From: Variovorax sp.
Lineage (GTDB): Bacteria > Pseudomonadota > Gammaproteobacteria > Burkholderiales > Burkholderiaceae_C
DNA: 64,000 nucleotides
Assembly (NCBI GenBank): GCA_025352265.1
Contig: JANXTS010000059.1
Coordinates: 47,657-111,656 of the forward strand
Direction of reading: 5' to 3'
Position 1 is the first letter of the stretch. Each line of letters starts with the position of its first letter. The translations under genes and the position numbers were made by a program. The notes under the pieces were generated by a model. That model saw only the letters and a program-made list of their open reading frames with translations. It did no database searches and was not told the DNA's origin. This document shows positions 54,539 through 64,000 of this stretch, one piece after another.

Positions 54539-55485
54539 ACAAGTATCTGCATGAATTTCCGTTCACAGAGTTGCCCGCCGTGATGCGCGGCCCGCGGGTC
54601 GAGCGCCGCCGCGTGCTGAGCCACGGCTCGCCATACTGGGGCACCGTGATCGACGACGACACGCTAAGACTCGACGACGGTCGTGAGGTCGCGCTGACCG
54701 ACGTCACGCACCTGCCGCCTTGCGAGCCGACCAAGATCATTTGCGTGCATCTGTCGTACAGCTCGCGCGGCATGGAAACGCGCAACAAGGCAAAGCCGAC
54801 CGAGACGCCGACCTACTTCACCAAACCGCCGACCGCGATGAACGCGCACGGCGGTGAACTCGTGAAGCCGGCGGACTGCAGCTACCTCAACTACGAAGGC
54901 GAACTGGCCGTGGTCATCGGCAAGGTATGCCGCAACGTGACGCCCGACGAAGCCTGGGACTGCATGCTCGGCTTCGCACCGGCGCTCGACATGGGACTGC
55001 AAAATTTTCGCGACACCGACCAGGGCTCGATGCTTCGCGTGAAGGGTGCCGACGGTCTGCTGCCGATCGGTCCCGGCCTGGTAACCGGCGTCAACATCTT
55101 CGACCAGACCTTGCGTACCTATCGCAACGGCCTGCTCGTGCAGGAGGCCCACATCGGCGAAGAGATAGTTTGGGGGCCTCACTACATGGTCGCCGACATC
55201 GCACGCCACATCACGCTGATGCCCGGCGACGTCGTGCTGACCGGCACGCCGTGCCACTCACGTTCGGTCGATCCGGGCGACACAGTCGAGGTGGAAATCA
55301 CGGGCATCGGACGGCTGACCAGTCATGTGGTCGCAGGCCCGGTGCCACGCGCCTCTGCCCTCGGCGTCGGCCATGCGCCGACCGATTCGGATGAAGTGCG
55401 GCGCGTGGCCATGGGTCACGATCCCCGGGTGCCGGATCGCTTCAAGGACAACTACCTGGCTGCGGCGAAAGTCCCCAACCGTTAG
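54535..55485 (+). CDS. Fumarylacetoacetate hydrolase family protein (HpaG-like isomerase/decarboxylase)
   Basis: This FAH-fold enzyme, 316 residues, is likely the 5-carboxymethyl-2-oxo-hex-3-ene-1,6-dioate decarboxylase. KIICVHLSYSSR opens the FAH domain, LNYEGELAVVIGK carries the metal-binding Glu pair, and GDVVLTGTP and GDTVEVEITGIG close it. E. coli HpaG is a tandem fusion of two such domains; this is one domain with an N-terminal extension of about 65 residues. ATGA overlap couples it to hpaD. Its 3' end overlaps convergent thiDE by 44 bp. Confidence 0.82.
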   Translation: MNKYLHEFPFTELPAVMRGPRVERRRVLSHGSPYWGTVIDDDTLRLDDGREVALTDVTHLPPCEPTKIICVHLSYSSRGMETRNKAKPTETPTYFTKPPTAMNAHGGELVKPADCSYLNYEGELAVVIGKVCRNVTPDEAWDCMLGFAPALDMGLQNFRDTDQGSMLRVKGADGLLPIGPGLVTGVNIFDQTLRTYRNGLLVQEAHIGEEIVWGPHYMVADIARHITLMPGDVVLTGTPCHSRSVDPGDTVEVEITGIGRLTSHVVAGPVPRASALGVGHAPTDSDEVRRVAMGHDPRVPDRFKDNYLAAAKVPNR

Positions 55486-57109
55486 ACAGGCTCGGATGCG
55501 GCAACGGCAGGGCCGTTAGTCCGGTTGCACAGACGCCTTCGCGCAACGCTTCCGTCAGCACCGGCACGGTCGTATTCACATCGGCGCCAAGTGCGCGCAC
55601 CACGCACACGCCCGACACATCGCATGCAGCGGCTTCGCGCACCTGCGCCGCTTGCAGGATGCCGCCGATCGCAACGACGGGCGCCCCGGCCATGGCATTC
55701 CACCAGCGCAGGTTGTCCAGTCCTTGTGGACGCCATGGCATTTCCTTGGTGAGCGTCGGCCATACCGGTCCGCAAGCGATGTAGCGCGGCGACAGCGCAC
55801 GTGCGCGGCAAAGCTCCCACAGGCTGTGCGAACTGATGCCGAGTGCGATGCCGCTGCGCAGCAAGGCGTCGCGTCCGTCATCGCCGAGCGCCAGCAGATC
55901 CTCCTGCCCGAGATGCACGCCGGTGGCGCCCAATTCCTGCGCCAACGCCCAGTGGTCGTTCACGAAGAGTTCGGCACCGGCGGCGCGGCAGGCCGCGACG
56001 CTGCGCGCGATCTCGTCGCGCAACATTAGAGTCCAGCGTGCGTCGGGCGGAGTCGCTGCATCTGCTTCATTCGATGGGCTGGACCACAACGGCGTCTTGA
56101 TACGCAATTGCACCGAACGCACGCCAACCTCCAACACCTGCCGTACCCGCTCGGCGCTGTCGACGATGGCATAAAGACCGAGGGTCGGATCGACGGCACG
56201 GCGTGGCGTGGCGAAGCGAGGCGTCTCGCCCCACGACATGCGCGGCAGCAGCGTCGGGTCGGCATGAAAGCCCGGCCGTGCGATCACCGGGCCCGCACCA
56301 ACGCCCGCGGCATGACCGCCGCGCAGTGCCTGCGTGGTCGCCATCTTGGCGAGGATGAACGCATCGGGCGCGACATAGCCGAGCGCCAACGCCGCGGCAA
56401 CACTCGTCGCGAAGGTGCAGCCGGTGCCATGGCTGTGCGCCGTGTCGATGCGCGGCGATGCGAGCCAGCCGGCAGCGTGCTCGGTGTCGATCCAGTCCAG
56501 CGCCTCGCCCATTGCGTCATCGTGCGCGCCGTCCCGTGGTCCGACGCTGTCGCCACCCGTGATGCAGACAGCTGCGGCGCCACACGCGCGCAGCCGCCGC
56601 CCCAGTGTGGGCACATCGCTGCCGTCATCGCGACATGCAGGGCCGCCATCCTGCTCGCGCACCAAACGTTCTGCCTCGCTCCGATTCGGCGTGATGACCG
56701 TGGCGCGTGGGAGCAGCAGATCGCGGTAGGCGCGCAGGACCTCTGCATCGGCAAACTGCGCACCGGTGCTGGCCGCCAGCACCGGATCGACCACCAGTGC
56801 GACGGGGCGCTCGCGTCGCAAAAGATCGAGCCACCGTGCGACGCATTCCACCTGCGCCACGCCGCCCAGCAAGCCGGTCTTGATGGCCAGCGGTGGCATG
56901 TCGGTGGCGAGTGCTTCGAGCTGCGCGTCGAGCCATGCGACCGGCAACGGCTCGATGCGCGTGACACTGCGCGAGTTCTGCGCCGTCACGGCCGCGACCA
57001 CCGTACACAGGTGCACGCCGAAGGCATCGGCCGCGCGCTGATCGGCCGCCAGCCCCGCGCCGCCGCCGCTGTCGGTGCCGGCAATGCTCCAGATCACCGG
57101 CGGCCTCAT
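55442..57109 (-). CDS. thiDE: Bifunctional HMP(-P) kinase / thiamine phosphate synthase (ThiD-ThiE fusion)
   Basis: The N-terminal 275 residues are a ThiD ribokinase-like kinase (WSIAGTDSGGGAGLAADQRA; KTGLLGG; HSHGTGCTFATSVAA). The C-terminal 240 residues are a ThiE TIM barrel (GLYAIVDSAERV; VQLRIK; LFVNDHWALAQELGATGVHLGQEDL; YIACGPVWPTLTKE; VAIGGI). Together they supply phosphorylated pyrimidine and join it to the thiazole. The fusion is 555 residues and is the last gene of the thi operon. Its last 44 bp overlap the convergent hpa gene. Confidence 0.92.
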   Translation of the reverse strand: MRPPVIWSIAGTDSGGGAGLAADQRAADAFGVHLCTVVAAVTAQNSRSVTRIEPLPVAWLDAQLEALATDMPPLAIKTGLLGGVAQVECVARWLDLLRRERPVALVVDPVLAASTGAQFADAEVLRAYRDLLLPRATVITPNRSEAERLVREQDGGPACRDDGSDVPTLGRRLRACGAAAVCITGGDSVGPRDGAHDDAMGEALDWIDTEHAAGWLASPRIDTAHSHGTGCTFATSVAAALALGYVAPDAFILAKMATTQALRGGHAAGVGAGPVIARPGFHADPTLLPRMSWGETPRFATPRRAVDPTLGLYAIVDSAERVRQVLEVGVRSVQLRIKTPLWSSPSNEADAATPPDARWTLMLRDEIARSVAACRAAGAELFVNDHWALAQELGATGVHLGQEDLLALGDDGRDALLRSGIALGISSHSLWELCRARALSPRYIACGPVWPTLTKEMPWRPQGLDNLRWWNAMAGAPVVAIGGILQAAQVREAAACDVSGVCVVRALGADVNTTVPVLTEALREGVCATGLTALPLPHPSLSNGWGLSPQPGSCP

Positions 57110-57954
57110 CGCGCGACCTCGCCGATCAGAAACGGCTGGCCACCCACCGGGGTGCTGGCGACCGCGAAGTCTTGCCGCGCCATGACACCGGCTTGCCAGC
57201 CACCGCGCCCGGCCTCGACGGCATGACGAAACGCACCGGCCATTCGCACCGGGTCGCGCGCTTGTGCGACCGCGGAATTCAACAGCACCGCGTCGAAGCC
57301 CATCTCCATTGCCAAGGCGGCATGAGACGGCGCACCGATGCCGGCATCGACGATCAACGTCGCGTCGGGCAACCGTTCACGCAAAGTGCGCAACGCCCAC
57401 GGGTTCAACAGGCCCTGCCCCGATCCGATCGGCGCACCCCACGGCATGAGCACGGCGCAGCCCGCGTCGAGCAATCGGCGACAGGTGACGAGGTCGTCGG
57501 TGCAGTACGGCCATACGACGAAGCCGTCGCGCACCAGCGTTTGTGCAGCGACCAGCAGTTCGGCCGGGTCGGGCTGTAGCGTGTGCTCGTCGCCCACGAC
57601 CTCGAGCTTGATCCACGCGGTGTCGTACATCTCGCGTGCCATGTGGGCAAGCGCGATCGCGTCGCGCGCGGTGCGGCAGCCCGCCGTATTGGGCAGCAAT
57701 CGTGCCCCCTGCTGCACCAGCGCGTCGCGCACGATCGTCATGAAGCCGTTGTCGCCACCACCGCCATCGGTTCTTGCCATCGCACGCTTCAGGCCGACCG
57801 TGACGACCTGCGTGCCGGCGGCGGCGATGGCGTCGCGCAGCGTCTGGGGCGAGGGATAGCCGGCCGTGCCCAGCAAGAAGCGGCTGCTCATCTGCACGCC
57901 ATCGACAGTCCAAAAGTCGGCAGCGGCAACGGGCTGTTCAAATTGTCGTGTCAT
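57106..57954 (-). CDS. thiG: Thiazole synthase
   Basis: ThiG condenses DXP, dehydroglycine and ThiS thiocarboxylate to the thiazole phosphate. The 282-residue TIM barrel has FLLGTAGYPS, VTVGLKRAM with the Schiff-base Lys, LPNTAGCRTARDA, IKLEVVGDEHTLQPD, the phosphate loops MPWGAPIGSGQG, and IVDAGIGAPSHAALAMEMGFDAVLLN (spread over two strands). It overlaps thiDE by 4 bp and starts 15 bp after thiS. Confidence 0.95.
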   Translation of the reverse strand: MTRQFEQPVAAADFWTVDGVQMSSRFLLGTAGYPSPQTLRDAIAAAGTQVVTVGLKRAMARTDGGGGDNGFMTIVRDALVQQGARLLPNTAGCRTARDAIALAHMAREMYDTAWIKLEVVGDEHTLQPDPAELLVAAQTLVRDGFVVWPYCTDDLVTCRRLLDAGCAVLMPWGAPIGSGQGLLNPWALRTLRERLPDATLIVDAGIGAPSHAALAMEMGFDAVLLNSAVAQARDPVRMAGAFRHAVEAGRGGWQAGVMARQDFAVASTPVGGQPFLIGEVAR

Positions 57955-57969
57955 GGAAGTCTCCCCGGC

Positions 57970-58221
57970 TCAGCCGCCGACGATGGGTTGAAAGAACAGC
58001 ACGACATCGCCGGCTTGCAGCACATGGCGATCGCGTTGCCCGCGCGGCACGAAATCGCCGTTGACGGCAGTGCCCATGGCCAGTGGCGCATGGCCGAGCG
58101 ACTGCATCAATGCAGACAGCGTCGTACCGGCGGCGACCTCGTGCGCTGCGCCGTCGAGTTGCACGGTGATCACTGCGAGGGGCACGCCGGTATGCATGTC
58201 GGTTTGGGTGGCGTCGTTCAT
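57970..58221 (-). CDS. thiS: Sulfur carrier protein ThiS
   Basis: This ubiquitin-like sulfur carrier for thiazole synthesis has 83 residues. The fold core (ITVQLDGAAHEVAAGTTL; AVNGDFVPRGQRDRHVLQ) ends in the obligatory Gly-Gly (PIVGG). An N-terminal extension of about 15 residues is unusual, and a later start (near AVITVQL) is possible. It overlaps thiO by 4 bp. The adenylating enzyme ThiF is not in the window. Confidence 0.92.
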   Translation of the reverse strand: MNDATQTDMHTGVPLAVITVQLDGAAHEVAAGTTLSALMQSLGHAPLAMGTAVNGDFVPRGQRDRHVLQAGDVVLFFQPIVGG

Positions 58222-59279
58222 GCAGCGAGCGCCTCTTCCACCAGCGCCGGCGCCAGCAGCCAGCCATGCCGAAACAGCCCATTGATGCGCACCAGTCCGT
58301 CGCGCACGTCCAGCACCGGCGCATGGTCCGGCAAGGCAGGCCGCAGGTTGCGGTCGAGCCGCAGGATGCGTGCTTCAGCGAGCGCCGGCAAAACGCTGTG
58401 CGCCGCGGCCATCAGCTCGACCGCGCTTTGCAGCGACACCGGTGAACGGTCTTCGCTTTCGATCTCGCTCGCGCCGACGACGACTACGTCACCGGGCCGT
58501 GGCACGACATAGACGCGATGCCGCGGATGCAGCAAGCGCACCGGCCGCGTCAGCTCAAGCCCCGGCGCATGCAGCCAGACCACCTCGCCGCGAACGCCAC
58601 GCACCGGCAAGGCCGGCTGCGCGCCGACACCGCGCACATCGAATACCGTGTCGAAGCGTTGCCAGCCAAGCCCCTCGACCTGCATCGCACCAGGCTCGAC
58701 GTCGGTCACGCGCCGCTGCCAGCACCAGCGAACACCGGCCGCACCGTCGTGCAGCGCAGTCATTGCAGCCGCAGCGTCGATCTGCGCTTCGCCTGGCAAC
58801 AGCCATGCGTGCGCCACGCCTGACAGCGCCGGTTCGAGCGCCGCCAATGCGGCGGTATCGAGAGCCTGTGCCGGCATCAGCCCCGGAACTTCATGGTTGC
58901 CGAGGCGGGCGAGCACGCGCTCGGCGCTCCCCTTGTCGGCGCGGTGCGACAGCATCAGACTGCCGCGTTGCGCGAAGTGCGGCGAGCCCGGAAGCTGCCG
59001 CACGATGTCGCGCCAGAGCTCGATGGAACGCAGGCCTCGCACGGCGATGTCGGCCGTCGCATTGTCGAGTTCGGCCAGCGGGCTCAACATGCCGGCCGCG
59101 GTGAAGCCGGCAGCGCCCTGGCCGTCGAAGCGCGCGATGGCGTCGTCGGCCGGATCGAACACCGTTACCGCGTGGCCGGCACGTGCCAGCTGCCAGGCGA
59201 GCAAGCGCCCGAGCAGCCCGGCACCGGCGATGCCCATGCTTTTGGAGTGCGCCATGGAGGGCGTTATCGAGGACGCCAC
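58218..59279 (-). CDS. thiO: Glycine oxidase ThiO
   Basis: This FAD-dependent amine oxidase makes dehydroglycine (iminoglycine) from glycine for ThiG. The FAD site GIAGAGLLGRLLAWQLARAG is followed by ACGAG-type DAO motifs, RHRVYVVPRPGDVVVVGASEIES, and the C-terminal RINGLFRHGWLLAPA. The GTG at 59279 follows the thiC stop directly. The ATG at 59255 (MAHSKSMGIAGAG) is an equally good start. Confidence 0.9.
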   Translation of the reverse strand: MASSITPSMAHSKSMGIAGAGLLGRLLAWQLARAGHAVTVFDPADDAIARFDGQGAAGFTAAGMLSPLAELDNATADIAVRGLRSIELWRDIVRQLPGSPHFAQRGSLMLSHRADKGSAERVLARLGNHEVPGLMPAQALDTAALAALEPALSGVAHAWLLPGEAQIDAAAAMTALHDGAAGVRWCWQRRVTDVEPGAMQVEGLGWQRFDTVFDVRGVGAQPALPVRGVRGEVVWLHAPGLELTRPVRLLHPRHRVYVVPRPGDVVVVGASEIESEDRSPVSLQSAVELMAAAHSVLPALAEARILRLDRNLRPALPDHAPVLDVRDGLVRINGLFRHGWLLAPALVEEALAA

Positions 59280-61382
<2,103 letters not shown>

Positions 61383-61483
61383 TCAACCAGTACGCATTCA
61401 GTGCCGCTCGGAACGGTGGTCTTTGAGGACAATGAAGATGCCCCCAAAATACGTCTGCCCCCGGGACTTCTTAAGAAAGCGCG

Positions 61484-62212
61484 ATGACCACTTCCGCATC
61501 TCCGACTCCCTACAAGCGAGACTTCCCGACGGCGTTCGGCGCGATCCGCAAGCTGCTTGCCGATGGCAACGACACGATGCAGGTGTTCGTCATCATGCGA
61601 GCGCTCAACGGCCCGGTGCCACGCCAGAACTACGCTCGCCTGATGCAGACGCCGGCTGGCAGAAAGCTGGCCTATCGCCGCGTCGAACTCGCCGAGCGGT
61701 TTTCCGATCCGTCCTTCATCGCGAGCTTTGCGCCGGGCACCGTCGGCGCAGAATACCGCGCGTTCCTTGAGCGAACGGGTTACAGCGCCGCCGGTCTGGC
61801 AGAAATCTCGAACCTCAATCGCGAGCCGCTGGTCGAAGACCCTTACGCTTGGAGCGCGCGACGCACGCGTGACGTTCATGACATCTGGCATGCACTCACC
61901 GGCTACAAGACCGACGAGAGCCTTGGCGAAGCGGCGCTGGTCGCGTTCAGCTATGCGCAATCCGGTGGACTGGGCTGGGCTTTCATCGCATTGGCGGCGT
62001 CTTTGAAGAGCCTGCGCGTGACCGGCAACTTCGTATTTGCACGCGCGGTCATAGAGGGCTGGCGCCATGGACGTAAGGCGTCGTGGTTGCTCGGTGAAGA
62101 CTACGAGTTGCTTTTGCATGAGCCGCTGGGTGCCGCGCGCGAACGACTGGGTATCGCCCTTCCCACCCGCTATGTGTCGGCGCAGAGCGTGCTGGCAGAG
62201 CATCTGGCCTGA
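61484..62212 (+). CDS. Coq4 family protein
   Basis: The 242-residue helical protein resembles Coq4, a ubiquinone-biosynthesis protein implicated in C1 decarboxylation/hydroxylation. The Coq4 metal motif is visible as RDVHDIWHALTGYKTDES, followed by GEAALVAFSYAQSG. There is no signal peptide or membrane segment, although the later region (GWAFIALAASL) is hydrophobic. It is divergent from thiC and followed 17 bp later by the NlpC/P60 gene. Confidence 0.78.
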   Translation: MTTSASPTPYKRDFPTAFGAIRKLLADGNDTMQVFVIMRALNGPVPRQNYARLMQTPAGRKLAYRRVELAERFSDPSFIASFAPGTVGAEYRAFLERTGYSAAGLAEISNLNREPLVEDPYAWSARRTRDVHDIWHALTGYKTDESLGEAALVAFSYAQSGGLGWAFIALAASLKSLRVTGNFVFARAVIEGWRHGRKASWLLGEDYELLLHEPLGAARERLGIALPTRYVSAQSVLAEHLA

Positions 62213-62229
62213 ACGATGGCACCCGATCG

Positions 62230-62712
62230 ATGACTTTCTCGCCACAGTGGCCCCGGACGACCCCACTCCTGGTCGCATTGCTGCTCGCAGGTTGTGGCAG
62301 TCCACCGAGCTCAGCGCCTCGAGCGCCCCGCGCCGCGCTGTCTTCGGAGCAGGCGAACGACATCGCGATCCACGCGCTCGGCGTAGTGGGCACGCCGTAT
62401 CGCTACGGCGGTAATTCGGTCGAAGGCGGTTTCGACTGCAGTGGCCTTATCGGCTATGTCTACCGCTCCCGCATGGGCGCCGCGCCGCCGCGGACCGTGG
62501 CCCAACTCTCAGACTTCGGCGATCCGGTAGCGACACGCGAACTCCGCTCCGGCGATATGGTGCTCTTCGGCAGTGGACGGCCGACGCATGCTGGCATTTA
62601 CGTCGGCGAAGGGCGCTTCGTGCATGCGCCTTCGAGCGGCGGTGAAGTACGGCTCGACAGGCTCGACAGTCCTTACTGGTCACGGCAGACACTCAAGGTG
62701 CGGCGGCTTTGA
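62230..62712 (+). CDS. NlpC/P60 family lipoprotein (cell-wall endopeptidase)
   Basis: The 160-residue lipoprotein has a signal peptide with lipobox LLLAGCGS, then an NlpC/P60 domain. The catalytic Cys is in GGFDCSGLIGYVY, the His in PTHAGIYVGEGRF, and a third polar residue in FVHAPSSGG. It likely cleaves D-Glu-DAP bonds of peptidoglycan at the outer membrane. It is similar in size to E. coli Spr/MepS. It may be co-transcribed with the coq4-like gene. Confidence 0.9.
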   Translation: MTFSPQWPRTTPLLVALLLAGCGSPPSSAPRAPRAALSSEQANDIAIHALGVVGTPYRYGGNSVEGGFDCSGLIGYVYRSRMGAAPPRTVAQLSDFGDPVATRELRSGDMVLFGSGRPTHAGIYVGEGRFVHAPSSGGEVRLDRLDSPYWSRQTLKVRRL

Positions 62713-62776
62713 TGTGCGTCAAACCCGATGACGTCGCCAAGCCGCAAGATGGCGCCAGACACTTGAGGATCGATCC

Positions 62777-63220
62777 ATGTTCAAACGCATTCTTGTCGCC
62801 ACCGACGGCTCTACGTTGTCGAAGAAGGCCGTGCGCGCTGCCATCACGCTGGCGGCGCTGCACGACGCGCAACTGGTCGCGCTGACCGTCGTGCCGCGCT
62901 ATCCGACGAGCTACCTCGATGGCGCGATGGCGTTTTCTGCCGAGGAGATCGCCATGACCGAGAAGCGCTGGGCCGATTCAGCGCAAGCCTTGCTGGATGA
63001 CATCGCCGCTGCTGCCAAGGCCAAGGGCGTCAGCATCAAGACCGCGACGATGAGTTCGGACCAAGTCGCGGAGTCCGTGATTCGCGCGGCACGCAAGCAC
63101 CGCAGCGACCTGATCGTGATGGCATCGCATGGACGCAAGGGCTTGAAACGCCTGCTGCTGGGCAGCGAGACGCAGCATGTGCTCACGCATTCGTCGCTGC
63201 CTGTATTGGTGTTGCGCTGA
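62777..63220 (+). CDS. Universal stress protein (UspA family)
   Basis: The 147-residue UspA domain begins MFKRILVATDGSTLSKKAV and ends with the ATP-binding motif ASHGRKGLKRLLLGSETQHV followed by SLPVLVLR. The G-x2-G-x9-G-S motif is intact, so it should bind ATP. It is 64 bp downstream of the NlpC/P60 gene, with GAGGATCG as weak ribosome-binding site. Confidence 0.92.
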   Translation: MFKRILVATDGSTLSKKAVRAAITLAALHDAQLVALTVVPRYPTSYLDGAMAFSAEEIAMTEKRWADSAQALLDDIAAAAKAKGVSIKTATMSSDQVAESVIRAARKHRSDLIVMASHGRKGLKRLLLGSETQHVLTHSSLPVLVLR

Positions 63221-63248
63221 ACTGCGCTTGCGGGCGCCTTGCCGGGAA

Positions 63249-63464
63249 TCAGGGCAGCAGTCGGTGCCAGAGCGGCTTGCGCTTGGGCTCGAGCGCCTCC
63301 AGCGTGCCGTTGATGGTCGTGGCGCCCGCAAAACGACGTCGCGCCTCGACCTCGTGCGCATGCGCCACGCTGCGTGCTTGCTCGTTGCCATGCATCACCA
63401 CCCGGCGCCAGTTCAAGGTGCGCGCGATGAGGTCCTGATCTGTCAATTGGTCGGGTTGTGTCAT
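63249..63464 (-). CDS. Small protein of unknown function (71 aa)
   Basis: This soluble, charged 71-residue protein has pattern LTDQDLIARTLNWRRVVMHGNEQ, an Arg/Ala-rich middle and the ending EPKRKPLWHRLLP. I do not recognise the family. It reads minus strand, convergent with uspA (28-bp gap). The upstream 63465-63644 region is AT-richer near 63470-63500 and may hold its promoter. Confidence 0.55.
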   Translation of the reverse strand: MTQPDQLTDQDLIARTLNWRRVVMHGNEQARSVAHAHEVEARRRFAGATTINGTLEALEPKRKPLWHRLLP

Positions 63465-63644
63465 GCCCGGATTGTCAGTTACATGTTAGTTACAACTAGG
63501 GAACTTTCGCACAGCGAAGAGCGAAAACCGCGGCGCGCACATCAGTGGCCATGGATCCGTGAATTACGCCACTCTCGCGGTGAACCACCCAAGCGTTCGC
63601 GACGCAGCTACGGTCCTGATGGTTCGCCGCTTGCCACCAACCTG

Positions 63645-63679
63645 AAAAAAGCCCGCATTCTCACGAAGGCGGGCTTTTT
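63645..63679. terminator. Bidirectional terminator before the helicase-like gene
   Basis: GCCCGC (63651-63656) and GCGGGC (63669-63674) are flanked by A6 and T5. On the minus strand it follows the stop at 63712; on the plus strand it ends any transcript from 63.5 kb. Confidence 0.85.
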
Positions 63680-63711
63680 GTCGAGGCGCCACTCAGGCGC
63701 CATCAAAGGAT

Positions 63712-64000
63712 TCAGCGCGTCGGCTTGAACGGAGTGCGCTTGGCTTCGCGAGGAACGAACACCTTGCCGGCACCACCGTGGCCTGCACCATGACCAGCGC
63801 TGGCACCGCGGGGTGCGAAGCCCTCGTTGCGGCCGCCACCGGCGCCACCGCGCGGTGCGCCGTCGCCGAAGCCGGGCTTGCGACCATAGCCGCCGCCTTC
63901 TTCACGAGCGCCGCCACCGAAGCCGGCACTGTTGCCGCCGCCAAAGCCGCTGTTACCGCTGTTGCCCTGGTAGTTGCCACGCGGACCCGGTGCGCTCGGA
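63712..64000 (-). CDS. Gly/Arg-rich C-terminal tail, probably of a DEAD-box RNA helicase (5' end outside window)
   Basis: The minus-strand frame ending at TGA 63712-63714 reads PSAPGPRGNYQGNSGNSG, continues with repeated GFGG, REEGGGYGRKPGF and GDGAPRGGAGGG units, and ends VFVPREAKRTPFKPTR. Such tails are found on RhlE-type DEAD-box helicases of Burkholderiales, where they bind RNA. No helicase motif is inside the window, so the assignment is inference. A longer open frame in another phase over the same bases is Ala/Thr/Val-rich and is a shadow. Confidence 0.55.
   Translation of the reverse strand, partial: PSAPGPRGNYQGNSGNSGFGGGNSAGFGGGAREEGGGYGRKPGFGDGAPRGGAGGGRNEGFAPRGASAGHGAGHGGAGKVFVPREAKRTPFKPTR

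Noticed and set aside
63482..63728. Open frame starting MLVTTRELSHSEERKP on the plus strand
   Set aside because: It runs straight through the A6-hairpin-T5 terminator and into the 3' end of the opposite gene; codon content is Arg/Ser-rich and no family is recognised.
63693..63980. 95-residue Ala/Thr/Val-rich frame at the right edge
   Set aside because: The Gly/Arg-rich frame over the same bases has the coherent ending VFVPREAKRTPFKPTR and a matching terminator; this one is an out-of-phase shadow.

Overview
The window is GC-rich chromosomal DNA from a betaproteobacterium, most likely a member of the Comamonadaceae (Burkholderiales) close to Variovorax. This placement rests on gene content: a RumA/SurE-Pcm-NlpD block, EarP with an Arg32 EF-P, a fused ThiD-ThiE, a phasin and an RpoD with a long basic N-terminus. 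It is an inference, because no database search was possible. Almost all of the sequence is coding. There are two tRNA genes, no rRNA, no CRISPR array, and no insertion sequence or prophage that I can see.

Layout. 1-1.4 kb: ribosomal operon rpsF-priB-rpsR-rplI (minus strand, rplI cut by the window edge). 1.5-5.7 kb: an unknown protein, then PEP synthase ppsA divergent from its regulator ppsR. 5.7-8.7 kb: peroxide and iron defence, ahpF, ahpC and bacterioferritin. 8.8-16.3 kb: an iron island. A Fur-type box precedes an operon for a PepSY membrane protein, DUF2271, DUF4198, ApbE and a membrane-anchored flavodoxin reductase. Bfd, TonB, ExbB, ExbD and a Fur-boxed hemP follow. 16.5-23.5 kb: HbpS/GlcG-like protein, Bax-inhibitor-1 protein, rlmD, nlpD, pcm, surE, a quinone oxidoreductase and an H-NS protein. 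23.6-29 kb: tRNA-His, ppiD, tRNA-Val, HU, a tartrate/malate dehydrogenase, an EamA transporter and pgsA. 29-33 kb: uvrC, earP, efp. 33-40 kb: a LOG protein, then pncB-nhaD-2-hydroxyacid dehydrogenase-rmuC-MFS in one minus-strand run. 40.4-44.2 kb: a broken csbD, a Cys-repeat periplasmic protein, a thioesterase, phasin, an SDR dehydrogenase and a YihY protein. 44.3-50.2 kb: dnaG, rpoD and a Bcr/CflA exporter. 50.3-55.5 kb: a LysR regulator divergent from a homoprotocatechuate meta-cleavage operon (hpaH, hpaE, hpaD, hpaG-like). 55.4-61.4 kb: a thiamine operon thiC-thiO-thiS-thiG-thiDE behind a TPP riboswitch. 61.5-64 kb: a Coq4-like protein, an NlpC/P60 lipoprotein, a UspA protein, a small unknown protein and the tail of a Gly/Arg-rich protein, probably a DEAD-box helicase.

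The most interesting unit is the 8.8-13.5 kb operon. It looks like a transmembrane electron path that ends in a flavinylated periplasmic protein and probably serves reductive iron acquisition. The DUF2271 protein has an ApbE-type flavinylation motif (DGITGAT), but its frame is interrupted by an in-frame TAG at 9723-9725. A second gene, csbD at 40.4 kb, has a TGA where the family has a tryptophan. Other points worth checking are the absence of rpoS between nlpD and rlmD, and a phasin promoter flanked by two TGC-N3-GCA dyads that could be PhaR operators.
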